Source of the DNA: Entoloma clypeatum | Taxonomy: Eukaryota > Basidiomycota > Agaricomycetes > Agaricales > Entolomataceae | DNA: 64,000 nt | Assembly (NCBI GenBank): GCA_963565915.1 | Contig: OY751492.1 | Location: forward strand, 744,001 to 808,000 | Reading direction: 5' to 3' | Part shown: piece after piece, positions 53,778-63,654 of the stretch | How the letters are laid out: each line of letters opens with the position of its first letter | Position numbering within the stretch: the stretch's first letter is position 1 | Translations under genes and position numbers: made by a program | The notes under the pieces: model-generated | Database searches by the model: none | What the model was told of the DNA's origin: nothing | What the model saw: the letters and a program-made list of their open reading frames with translations, nothing else

Positions 53778-56145
53778 ACAAGTTCCCCCTTCCAAGGATG
53801 TAAACCATAGTTGAGGTAGAATGGTGTGTGCTTCGTCACCTGATGTTCTTTGTCATTGGAATTCAGCAATTGCGATCCATTCAGCCCAATCATCTTGCAA
53901 ATGGTTGACGAAGTTTTGTAAGAATGCTTGTGTTTCCTAATGTGATCGTTTGGCCTGTCCATCAGTCTGTGGATGGTATGCAGTGGACAGATTTCTTTTG
54001 ATCCCTAACATATGGCAAAGTATCTCCATGAACTATGCAGCAAACTGTGGTCCCCTATCACTGATGATCTTCTTGGGGATCCCATGAAGCTTCCATATCT
54101 GATCCCAATAGATCTTGGCTAATCCTTCAGCCGATAATTCCACAGTTGTCGGAATGAGATGAAGCATCTTCAAATGTCTATCCGTGATGACCAGAATTGC
54201 ATTCTTTGTATCAGATTCTGGTATCGGTCCCACAACGTCAATCCCTATGTCTTCCCATGGATGACTTGGTGCTGCATGGGGGTGTAGTGGAGCATGTCAT
54301 TTCTGTCTGTTGATCTTGTTGCATTGACAGGTGTCACAACCCTTTATGTACTTCTTCACATCATGCAGGATGGTAGGCCACAGTAGGTATGAGTGAGGAG
54401 TTCGTGCATCTGATACTGTCCTGGATGTCCAGCCACTGGTGCATCATGTGATTCAAACATCAGTTCCTGATGTAGTTGTGGATCAGGTGGAACATAGACT
54501 CGTTGGCCTGCATATGTGATGCCATTCTCCTGTTGGTACCAATGATGATTCTTCTTCAGACCCTGCACTACTTCTGTCTCCATGTGGTTCGAGGCCTTGA
54601 TGCATGTGATCCATGGGTTTTCGATGGTTGTGACGTTTCCAATCTTGATGGAATCAGATGTTTCACCCCCTTCAAAGAATTGTTCCTCCGTGAACATCTC
54701 CATTTGTACCACATCTTCTGATTCCAATCGTTTCAAGAATAATCCCTCCTTGAGCATTTGGTCACTGTCTTGTGGTTCAAGTTCCATTTCATACCAGGAT
54801 AAGCGCGACAGGATGTCTGCTTTTGCATTTGTCTTGCCAGGCATGTGCTGTAATTCAAAGTCATAGTCTTGTAACTTCATCTTCCAGTGCCTTTGTTGTT
54901 GATTTAGGTGCTGAGGATGGCGGAAATACTCCAGGTCCTTGTGATCAGTTAAGATTTCAAAGTGTTCCTTGGCTTCAAGCAGATAGTGTCTCCAATCTTT
55001 CAATGCTTCCATAACTGCCATCTTGTAGTTCTGTTCAGCCGCGGACATGGTCTGTGACAAGAATGCGATGGGGTGCCATTTGTCATCCTGTTTCTGAGAG
55101 AGGACCACTCCAATCACATAGCTCAATGCATCGATTTTGACCTGGAACTGCTCATCTGGTTTTGGTAATGCCAAGACTGGTGCTGAGGTGATCGCCTGTA
55201 TGAGGCCTTCAAATCCCTTCTGTTCCATTGGTCCCCAAGTAAACGTGGTGCCGCCTGTGAGTGCAGTGAGAGGTTTTGCAATGTTTGAGTACCCTTCAAT
55301 GAAGCATCAATAGAAGTTAGCAAACCCAAGGAACTTCTGGACTTCCTTTTTTGATGTGGGTCCTCACCAGTTTCAGATCGTATCCACCTTTTGGTTTCCA
55401 TCTCGACACGTCCCTCATCAACAACATATCCCAATATAGAACATTTTGTTACTTCCCAGAAACACTTCTTTTCCTTCAGGAACAAATCATTGTCCGATAG
55501 GATCTGTAGAATTTCTCCGGTGTTTCGTGCAAGTTCTTCCTTGGTTTGACCGATAACCACAATGTCATCCATGTAGATCACGCAAATGTGTCGGCAGATC
55601 TGGTCCCGGAATAGACTAGCCATCATTTGAGAGAACGTTCCCAGGGAGTTGCAAAGACCAAAAAACATGACCAATGGTTCGAACAATCCTCGACTGGTGA
55701 GGAAGGCAGCTTTCCATTCATCGCCCTCCTTAATCCGGATGTTGTTATAACCCCACATGATGTCCATTTTATTGAAGTAGACCGCATCTTTCAGTACGTC
55801 CAAGAGATCGGATATTTGTGGGAGTGGGAACTTGTCTTTGACCGTGAATTTATTGACCATGCGGTAATCTTGTACCAATCGTTTGGAGCCATCCTTCTTG
55901 TTGATGAAGAAGCAAGGGGAGGCATAAGGGGATTTGGATGGGCGGATCTTTCCTGTTGCTAGACCCTCGTCAATGAATGCGTCCAATTCCTCTTGTTCCT
56001 TTTGCGTCATAGGATATGTATTTCCCCCTAGTTCCTTTGGTGTGTCTGGTGTAAGTTCAATACCATGGTCCCATTCCCTTTCCTTCGGAATCTTGTCAAA
56101 GTTCTCCTTCTCGAAGAGATGAGCAAACCGATCAATGTATGAGGG
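53778..56145 (-). pseudogene. A3 Pol remnant
   Basis: From 56145: IDRFAHLFEKENFDK, KIRPSKSPYASPCFFINKKD and ICVIYMDDIVVIG (RT, catalytic pair intact); a frameshift near 55390; RNase H from about 55228 (VIGVVLSQKQDDKWHPIAFL) with a small deletion near 55020; integrase zinc region near 54300-54500; and VVGPIPESD plus SDRGPQFAA near 54030-54235. It retains the integrase segment missing from A1. It ends in the integrase core at the junction with A2. Confidence 0.8.
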
Positions 56146-56772
56146 TCATTTGGTTGTGGGAGGTGGTGTGGGAGCAACAGCTTCCAAGATAGGGTCTCCA
56201 GGCTTCCATTTCTGATCCAACTTTTTGGGTGCATCTTTGTCGCGCACCTCAACCATGTGAACCCGGTGTTTGCAACCATTAAGGTTAATTCTGAAATCCG
56301 AGTGTTTGGTTCGACATGTTGTTGGGCACCGGTTAAATGTTACCGCGCTGGTTGTCCAATTGATTGTGGGGTTGTGGTGCACCAACCAGTCATGTCCCAA
56401 GAGCATGTCCGTTCTCCCAATGTCCAGTACCATTGCTTCCATGGTTTCCTGATGTGCTCCCAAATCCAGTTTGACTTCGGCAAGTTGGCTCGCTTTCTGT
56501 TGTCGATTTGGTGATCCATCCGCATTTAGAATTGCTATGGGCAGTATTCCTCGCATGGGGAGGTTCTGTTCACGTACTATTCTGGGATGGATGCATGTGC
56601 ACTCACATCCACTATCAACCTCAGGTTGAATGACCTTTGGTCCTCGTTGTGTTTTGAGCTGAGCTAACAGCCTGATCACTTGTCGTTTCGGAGGTTTGTC
56701 TCCCTTTACAATCTTAGTCGACGCAGCGGCTCGCTTGGCAGGGATGACATAGGTTCTATTGTCTGCAGTCAT
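56146..56772 (-). CDS. A3 retropepsin-like protease
   Basis: ATG at 56772 (MTADNRTYVIPAKRAAAS), active site EVDSGCECTCIHPRIVREQ, and LDIGRTDMLLGHDWLVHHNP, the usual second conserved block of gypsy proteases. Open to TGA at 56148-56146. Pol continues in the same phase behind this TGA, exactly as in A1. Gag is in another phase 50 bases upstream. Confidence 0.75.
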   Translation of the reverse strand: MTADNRTYVIPAKRAAASTKIVKGDKPPKRQVIRLLAQLKTQRGPKVIQPEVDSGCECTCIHPRIVREQNLPMRGILPIAILNADGSPNRQQKASQLAEVKLDLGAHQETMEAMVLDIGRTDMLLGHDWLVHHNPTINWTTSAVTFNRCPTTCRTKHSDFRINLNGCKHRVHMVEVRDKDAPKKLDQKWKPGDPILEAVAPTPPPTTK

Positions 56773-56822
56773 ACAAGGCAAGCAAGTCCGTTTAATAGAT
56801 AAGGGTCACGACTTAGCATCGT

Positions 56823-57542
56823 TTAATCGGACCCTTCAGGAAAATCCCTCTCATCAGCTTCTAAGATTGTAGTTTCATCATTCTCGGCATCTTCTTCAGA
56901 CACCTTCCCAACCCTTCCGGAGTTCTTCTTCGGTTTGCAGAATTTGCACGCAATATGTCCTTCTTGGTCGCAGTTGAAACACTTGCGACCCTCTTTCTTC
57001 TTTGGGGCGCTGCAGTCCTTGGCAAGGTGACCGAAGGGTTGACAGTTGTAGCAATGGGCTACTCCTGCTTTGTCAATCTCCATAGCCTTGCCCTGACCAC
57101 CATAAGTGGTACCCAATCTGGTGCACATGTCGCCGCCTCCTCGGATGACAAGTGCGTGCCCTTCCATCTGTCGCCCCTTGTTTCAGATCTCCTTTGCATA
57201 GTCAGTGTATGTCACTAGCCACTTGCTTGGAGATCTCATGGTTGAGGATGAAGATGGGGTTTGGGATACAGGTAGGGGTTGAAAATGAGTCCCTGTTCTA
57301 GGTGTCTGTTCGATGTCTGATTGCGTGGAGTCAGAAGTAGATTTGTCAGGAGACTCATTGGTGGAATTGGTGGTAAAACATTCGGGGTATTTCCTCTGTA
57401 GATCTCTGAGGAATCTCTGTTCCTGCATGTCTGTTGGTAGCAAGAAGGGGTCAATTCTCTCATTTTGTGCCCAACAACTGTATTCGGTCTGCTGTTTGGT
57501 AGTGGTGAAGTGGGCGTAGATCTGCTGCTTTGAGTAGGACAT
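56823..57542 (-). pseudogene. A3 Gag with an internal deletion
   Basis: Native family start MSYSKQQIYAHFTTTKQQTE at 57542, then QRFLRDLQRKYPECF. The central Gag core present in A1 is deleted near 57235, the frame shifts, and the C-terminal part with the knuckles CYNCQPFGHLAKDC and CFNCDQEGHIACKFC follows. The second knuckle has an altered last spacing. Confidence 0.75.
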
Positions 57543-58366
57543 GATGATGCAACTCTGGGATGTCTCAATGTGAGCATCCTAATCAATCTTCTGATAACGG
57601 TTGTCTGGACACCAATAAACTCTCTGATCTCTGTGATCCAACCTGTCTGAGGTCCTTCTTGAACACGAAAGCTTTTGACTTCGTTCTTTCAGGCATTTGT
57701 AAGGGCAACCACTTTCACTTTTTACTTTTCCTTTCCTTTCTTCCTTTCCTTTCTATTCCACCATCTCCGATGTCCTCCGATCGTATCTGCTGCCTCCGAC
57801 ATCTTATCCGCCTCTCCGCATCTGACGACTCCGCCCCCATCCGCTACTCCGCACGTCGGACCGCAGGTACTATCATTCATCTTGTTTCCATTCATCCTTC
57901 ATCGCTACTCCCGATCATTGCTCATCATTCATGCGTCTCGTTTTATCTCTTATTTCATATCTCATTTTACTATTTATCTTGCTAGCTTGCAGGGGAATCC
58001 TTAGAACTTTCTCTTCGGATCTCCCTTGCAAGGTGTGTGTTGTATTACTTATCAGACTGCTCAATCTAAACTTCGGATCTCCCTTGCAAGTATCTGAGTT
58101 TGAGTCTTGGATCGTAAGGTCGCCCTTACAGCATTGTAACGCACGATCTGGTGTTGCTGAGCAAGATGGATGCTCTCTGCTATCTCACCGTGGGGGTGAT
58201 GCTCGTCGTTGTCTAGTTCTTCATCAAGAACCTGGTGTAGGATGCGATGGATCTCCAATTTGATGTACTGCTGGATGAGCATAAAATTGATACTGTCTCA
58301 AGGACTTAGCTCCTCCTGTCGGGCTTCTGGCATGGCAAATAGATTACTGGTGAAGTCTTCAAAGAA
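57543..58366 (-). other. A3 leader with a conserved short open frame
   Basis: In minus reading it matches the A4 leader (59615-60076), interrupted by the solo LTR at 57698-58130. A frame common to both reads EARQEELSP, DSINF, then LDNDEHHPHGEIAESIHLA and YNA before TGA. A second short ATG frame (AFVFKKDLRQVG and SRQPLSED) is also kept. Whether either is translated is unknown. Confidence 0.5.
57698..58130 (+). mobile_element. Solo LTR of another retrotransposon
   Basis: 433 bases with short inverted ends TGTAAGGGC...GCCCTTACA and a perfect 5-base target duplication GCATT (57693-57697 and 58131-58135). It contains a pyrimidine-rich first half and two CTTCGGATCTCCCTTGCAAG repeats near 58012 and 58071. 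It splits the A3 leader at a site that is continuous in A4. No internal region remains, as expected after LTR-LTR recombination. The orientation is not certain. Confidence 0.88.
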
Positions 58367-58463
58367 GCATGCTGCGTCATAGTGAATAAGTAAGAGGGTG
58401 CCGAGATGGGCCGATGAGTAAAAAGAATAACGAGGTCATCAACGTAGTGTATAGTCTGTAACA
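58367..58463 (-). repeat. Stub of the A3 5' LTR
   Basis: In minus reading it starts TGTTACAGACTATACAC, similar to the first part of the A2 LTR (TGTTACGGACTCTACGG). After about 97 bases it jumps to leader sequence (CTTCTTTGAAGACTTCACC), so about 300 bases of LTR were deleted. Confidence 0.65.
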
Positions 58464-59220
58464 TCACCCAGTGCAACCTTGAAACTGAAGGGCAGTGGCC
58501 CCAACAAGTCTCAGCAGGAGGCGTCACATCCGCATCATATTGTTGTCCACAACAATGGCATCAAGGAAACTGCTCGTCGCTGATCTGGATGCTGGGATCA
58601 TCAGGCGGTACACCATACACCCAATGGCTCGCTACGGGATATGGGGAACATCAAGTATGAGCTGAGCATGGGCCAAGACATCCACAGTATGCATATTGAC
58701 TGCGCATATCCCTGACTCTGTGTGTCTCCTGTTGCCTGTTTGAAGATGCCCACCTCTTCACAGTCAATGAGCTCAATAACACCCTCACAGAACACACTTC
58801 CCCTTCCCCTTTCTCCCCTGCAATGCCCATCCTCATCACCTCAGCCCCAACTCTCTCCCACCCTCCGCCTGTCCTATCACTCACCAAACCAATGCTCACA
58901 GCTGAGATTCTCATCCCACCGCCCAACCTGAACAGTGGTTGAGAGTGTAGGCAGGAAGCACAGTGTCATCACCACATTTGAATGGGTAGGACTCTGAACA
59001 GGTGTGGGGTGGGGGCTGGGCATGGGGGGTATGACCGATGTATATCTATGGCCCCAACCCGAATGGTGATCAAGAGCATAGGCAGGAAGCACAGTGTTTT
59101 GTTGCCGCATGTGTACTTGATACAGCCATGTTCATACATCATGGATAGTTGCCCAAAATACTTGATGCATCCAGCCTGTCCACTGTGGTTAACTGCCCAG
59201 GCTCATATATACCATATATC
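58464..59220. other. Intergenic DNA between A3 and A4
   Basis: 757 bases without a recognised gene. The word GTAGGCAGGAAGCACAGTGT occurs near 58948 and, with one mismatch, near 59080, a partial direct repeat. A TATATACCATATATC word directly precedes the A4 LTR. Confidence 0.4.
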
Positions 59221-59614
59221 TGTTACGGACTCTACGGTATGAGGACCATGTCATATCTTTTACCTATTATCCCGACGCGGCGCCCTCTTAAGAACTTACT
59301 ATGTCTAATGTCTACTTTCACAACCTTCGATTCCCAGTCTGACTCACTATCCTACTTCGTCATCTCCTTTAATATACTTCGCTCCCTCGCTTTCTGCAGT
59401 CAGCTTACTCATTGTACATAGCCTTCCGCAGTTGCCTTACTCATGTGCACTGCCTTCTGCAGTACTGACTCATCCGCTACCGCCTATAGTCAGTACCTAT
59501 ATAAACCCTCTGTAGCATAGCTAGATTCCTTAGATTTAGCAATCACATTGCTCTTTGCCTTTCCACTTCCTGCATACTCTGCCCAAACCTTGGAACAGTT
59601 TGTTAAGCATAACA
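59221..59614 (+). repeat. Family A 5' LTR of A4
   Basis: 394 bases, TGTTACGGACTCTACGG to TTAAGCATAACA, similar to 53345-53777 but with one fewer tandem CTTCCGCAGT unit. TGACTCA sites near 59340 and 59464 and a TATATAAACC box near 59500. The sequence after it (AGTTGCTAAATCTTG) is the primer-binding position; tRNA not assigned. Confidence 0.85.
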
Positions 59615-60076
59615 AGTTGCTAAATCTTGTTAGGTTCGCCCAGAGCAAAGAGAGCAACTACCAGACAAGTCAAGACATCACACTTCTTTGAAGACTTCAC
59701 CAGTAACCCATTCAGCATGCGAGAAGCCCGACAGGAGGAGCTAAGTCCTCGAGACAGTATCAATTTTACGCTCATCCTGGATCCAGCAGTACATCGAATT
59801 GGAGATCCGTCGCATCCTACAGCAGGTGCTTGACAAAGAACTAGACAACGACGAGCATCACCCCCACGGCGAGATAGCAGAGAGCATCCATCTTGCTCGG
59901 CAACACCAGATCACATGCTATAATGCCTGACAGAATGAGCTTGAAAGCTTTTGTGTTCAAGAAGGACCTCAGACAGGTTGGATTACAGAGATCAGAGAGT
60001 TTATCAGTGTCCAGACAACCATTATCAGAAGATTGATTAGGACGCTCATATCGAGACGTCCCAGAGCCACATCATC
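59615..60076 (+). other. A4 leader
   Basis: Untranslated leader with the same short frames as A3. Compared with A3 it has an extra CTGGATC near 59778, which shifts the first short frame, and keeps CGA where A3 has TGA (LSPR in A4, LSP-stop in A3). This pair directly shows a CGA/TGA difference between copies. Confidence 0.55.
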
Positions 60077-60560
60077 ATGTCTTACTCGAAGCAGCAGATC
60101 TACGCCCACTTCACCACTGAAGAGCAACAGACCAAGTACAACCGTTGGGCATGGAACTGACCCCTTCGCACAATCAACGGACGCGCAGGAACAGAGATTC
60201 CTTAGAGATCTACAGAGGAAATACCCTGAGCATTTTGCCACCAATTCCGCCGATGAGTCCCCTGACGAATTTACTTTTGACTCCGTGCAGTCAGATATCG
60301 AACAGACGCCTAGAACAGGGACTCATTTTCAATCCTTACCTGTATCCCGAACCCCATCTTCATCCCAACAACCCGACCCCTCTTCTCCTCCGCAGACTCT
60401 AGACATGGCAGAAGCTCCGGCGGTACAAACAATGGATACATCCAAGATCATCAAGGATCCTGGGATGTTCAAGGACAGATACACCTTTGACGAGTGGTGG
60501 AAAGCCACCAAACTATACATCAGGTTCCAAAAGAGCCTCACAGATGATCAGAAGATTCTA
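60077..60560 (+). pseudogene. A4 Gag fragment
   Basis: Starts MSYSKQQIYAHFTTEEQQTK and soon breaks by a small deletion near 60160, then continues in another frame with QEQRFLRDLQRKYPEHFATN, PRTGTHFQSLPVSRTPSSSQ and MFKDRYTFDEWWKATKLYIR. It stops being Gag at DDQKIL (60560). Knuckles are missing. Confidence 0.8.
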
Positions 60561-61106
60561 CAAGTTAGACTAGTGTTGCCACGGTTTGGACTCCAGTCGG
60601 CTCTGAGCCAAAACTGCACTGCACAGAGCCGAAATTGAGCCGAACCATGATGTTCCGAAGCCATGACTTCCAAAGCTGCGGTTGTAAGTGGTTTTGGTTT
60701 GGCTGCCAGCTTGAGCCGGTGCCTTGTAAACACAACAAACACAAATTCAAACAAAACACTCGTTTTTAAAAGGAGCGACTGGCCAATTTGTCATCTACTG
60801 TTAATTAAAACTATTTTGTTAGTACTACGTATTGCATAGGTACTATGTAGATTAAAGTAATAAGTAATACTAAAAAATAAATAAGTAGTACTACTTCTAT
60901 GTAATAAGTATAAAATTAAAGTAATAAGTAAAAATTTAGTAGAAGAAAATACTTCGTCGCACGTCTCTGAGACTTCTTTCTGCAAGCAAGCAATATGATT
61001 CAAGTGTAAATATGTCATATAAAATGCCCTAAGCGTGGCGATAATGATGTATGTAGGTAGGGCAGGGGAGGGATTCTTATCAAAATAAAACAATAGTAAA
61101 AAAATG
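60561..61106. other. Transposon-like and AT-rich spacer
   Basis: 60561-60780 contains ACTAGTGTTGCCACGGTTTG and repeated GAGCCG/GAACC words, similar in style to 21476-21510 (ACTAGACTGGCCACGGTCC), so both may be ends of one non-autonomous DNA transposon family. 60780-61100 is AT-rich with repeated AAGTAATAAGTA words. No gene recognised. Confidence 0.4.
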
Positions 61107-63652
61107 TCAGTTGCGAGCCCGCTTTCGACGATCTACCATGCACTCCTCATGCCGCCGTTTCTCTTCCTTTGTTTCAAAGACAATTGCAAGGTGGTCTGCA
61201 GGCAGCCGCACCTCAATTCCTGTCTGAGTTGAACTTGCACCGATGGGATCAATGATTTTGACGAGAGCTGCTTCCTCAGAGCCACGGCGACTATGACAAA
61301 TTCGAAGAGCAAACCTACCCTGATGATCCCCCTTGAGAACAACAAGCAGAGCATCAGTCTGCTTCACATTCGGATGGATGATAGAAACCCAATCTGGGTC
61401 CAAAATGTGCATCCTTTGATTCGCCGTGTAAATAATTTTCGGCTGTCCGTCATGCATGGTGCTGGAAACATAGACCCACGACAGGTTGAACTGGCCGCCA
61501 GTAACCTTCACCTCTACTTTGATGCCCAAGAAACATGGATCAAGAAGATCATGATCGGGAGTGGGCGCGGATGTGGAGGGTGTTGTGGGGTGGGAGTAGC
61601 GACCTGGAGTCCGCGACGATGGATCCCAAGCTGGGGTGGACGATGAGCCTCCAGGCTCAGGCATGGGGGTGCTTGTGATTAAGATGGGTGGGGGGGGGGC
61701 CAGGCACGGGGAAGTGGGTCACGGAAAAGTGGGTCGAAGAGGCAACTTTGTGGGTACTGGAACTCGAATAGCTCTTGCTTGGTGCTGAAAGCAAGGATCA
61801 TTAATTAGCATCAGAGGATGAATGTATATTGGATGGAACTCATACTCAAATTCAACCATGTCATCATAATCGAAGATCGCCTTTGGGAACGGCGCATTTG
61901 GATCATAGTTCATGAATCGGACTTCAATCCTGAGGCTGCTCACTGTATCTTGATTGGGCAGAACATTCTCAACGACCGCGGGCTGGCCTTTACGCTGGTG
62001 TCCACGCTTGATAACCATGACCTTGACCCCCCGCCAAGGGACTTGATGCCACTCCTTCAACGCCGCTGAAAGTGCCACATCATCCGAAGAGGGCAGCGAC
62101 ACAGTGTGCAGCATGGGCGGTTCTGTGATTGAGGCGCTGTTTTTGTGAATGACGAATGACTAAGAAAGAAGTTAGAAGATGAATGTTTCTTCCCTGAAAA
62201 GAAGTGCTGTACCTCCATAGCAGGATGGGTGTCGTCACCACCTTTTTCAAGGATCCAGATGTCAATGTAGTCTACCTGCTCTACAAATCCCATTCAGCCT
62301 CTATGCACACCTCCAACAACTCTGACAAAATCGTTAATACTGATGGATTTGCAGACATGGTACCATGGAAGTTTCAAAACCTCACCCCCCATTTCAGCGA
62401 CTTCGACCTCAACAAAGTCTGGTTGAGCAAGTTTGACCCAGCCAAATTCCCCGTTGTGCGAACCATCAACAATTTTGACCGACTCTCCAGGAAAGAACGC
62501 CCATTCAAGCAGGGTGGGAAACTCCTCGCCCATCAGGCGTTGGATCCCCAGGTGCGGGCTGAGGAGGAAAAGGGCATGCAATTCAGTGGAGATGGAGACA
62601 GCCTCAGACGACACAGAATATGTGTCGAAGTCTTTTATCAGCAGGCCATGTTCAAAAGTGCACCCATCAAAAAAGAAAGTATCATTCCCTTTCAGAGTTG
62701 GTGGGATGCCGAAGATCTTTTCAATGACGGAGGGATTGAAAAGAGCCTGGGGAGGAGGAGGAGTGGAGTGTGGCCGCTTGCCCCAGTTTCTTGATGAGAG
62801 AGGGGTCGAAAGCTGGAGGCGAGGCACCAGGAGGAGTTGTACGCCACCCCATGGCATTAACTTGTTGACGTACCCAAGGTCACCTTTGTAGGCACCTCTT
62901 AAGACCTGCACCCACTGTCTGATCCTGAGCCTTAGTTCCTGATCCTGAGGAAGACGGAGTGTCACTGGTCGATCTTCCAGTGGGACGAACTTGACGATAG
63001 GCGTTGCTAGCTGGTCTTGTGAAACCAACAGGTTTCCTCTCTTCATGACCCCGGGGATGCGGCGCAGGAAGCTACGGAGGTTTGGGTTCATGTCGGCCTC
63101 GATGAAAACCGACCCTCGGAGAGGTCCACAGGTATAGGCCGCTGATAGAACGTCTGGCGTTGCCCTGTCCTTGACTAGCTGGAAGAGCGTGTAGACAACT
63201 TCTTCTTCAAATCCAGGCTGGAATATCCTTGAGACTTACCACAAACAAGATGAATGGAGACTTACCCAGCATCGGAGCTGCCAAATAGGTTTGTCTGACG
63301 TTTGAGGTTGACACAGTAGATTGTGTGGTAAAATTCCACCAGACGCCTCGTCATCATATGGGGTCGTGGGGCGTTGGCGCCGTGCCCTGGTGGCGCGGTA
63401 GCGCGCATGTTCGTGGACCACGTCCCAATCAATATCATCCTCTGGCTCATCCTGTGGCTCGTCCAGTCTGCCAGCCTGGTAATTGTTCCACCGCCGAATA
63501 CCCTCAGGGTGATTATCCTCCTGGTCATTGATAAAACCTAGAGCTACCTCAGAAGTGGATCAAAATAAGAGGACGGGTTGCTTACCATCTCCTCCTCCTC
63601 CTCCTCATCATCATCATCATCAGCATCATTGACTCCCAGCAAGACCAATGCA
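61107..63652 (-). pseudogene. Spt5-like NGN/KOW protein, 5'-truncated and with an in-frame TGA
   Basis: Related to the transcription elongation factor Spt5. From the 5' side: an acidic run (ADDDDDEEEEE, 63625-63590), an exon with DNHPEGIRRWNNYQAGRLDE and YRATRARRQRPTTPYDDEAS, then an NGN-like part (QPGFEEEVVYTLFQLVKDRA, GSVFIEADMNPNLRSFLRRI). KOW-type segments follow: WVQVLRGAYKGDLGYVNKL, GESVKIVDGSHNGEFGWVKL, NDFVRVVGGVHRG, VKVMVIKRGHQRKGQPAVVE and LLVVLKGDHQGRFALRI, ending DRRKRARN at 61107. TGA at 62296-62294 interrupts the third KOW (VHRG, stop, MGFVEQVDYIDIWI). The 5' end is replaced by A5 at about 63653. I recall this as an expanded Agaricomycete family; canonical Spt5 is usually longer and single-copy, so this is more likely a paralog. 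Confidence 0.7.
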
Positions 63653-63654
63653 AA

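Larger units (their letters stand above)
53778..58463 (-). mobile_element. Chromovirus A3 (family A), decayed
   Basis: Minus-strand remnant: 5' LTR stub (58463-58367), leader with an inserted solo LTR, gag with an internal deletion, protease, and pol down to the integrase core at 53778, where A2's LTR begins. The 3' part, ORF3 and 3' LTR are missing. Frameshifts and stops are frequent in pol. A segment of about 1.2 kb (about 55600-56800) is nearly identical to A1; the rest has lost many CpG sites relative to A1. Confidence 0.85.
59221..60560 (+). mobile_element. Chromovirus A4 (family A), 5' end only
   Basis: 5' LTR, leader and the first part of gag, in plus orientation. It ends at 60560 within the Gag core, where unrelated transposon-like sequence begins. 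It is the only copy that shows the uninterrupted leader of the family. Confidence 0.85.

Noticed and set aside
38061..62296. Selenocysteine or a reassigned UGA codon
   Set aside because: Host genes here (importin, DPH2, UFD2) use TGA, TAG and TAA normally, no selenocysteine insertion element was seen, and copy comparison shows CGA/TGA pairs.
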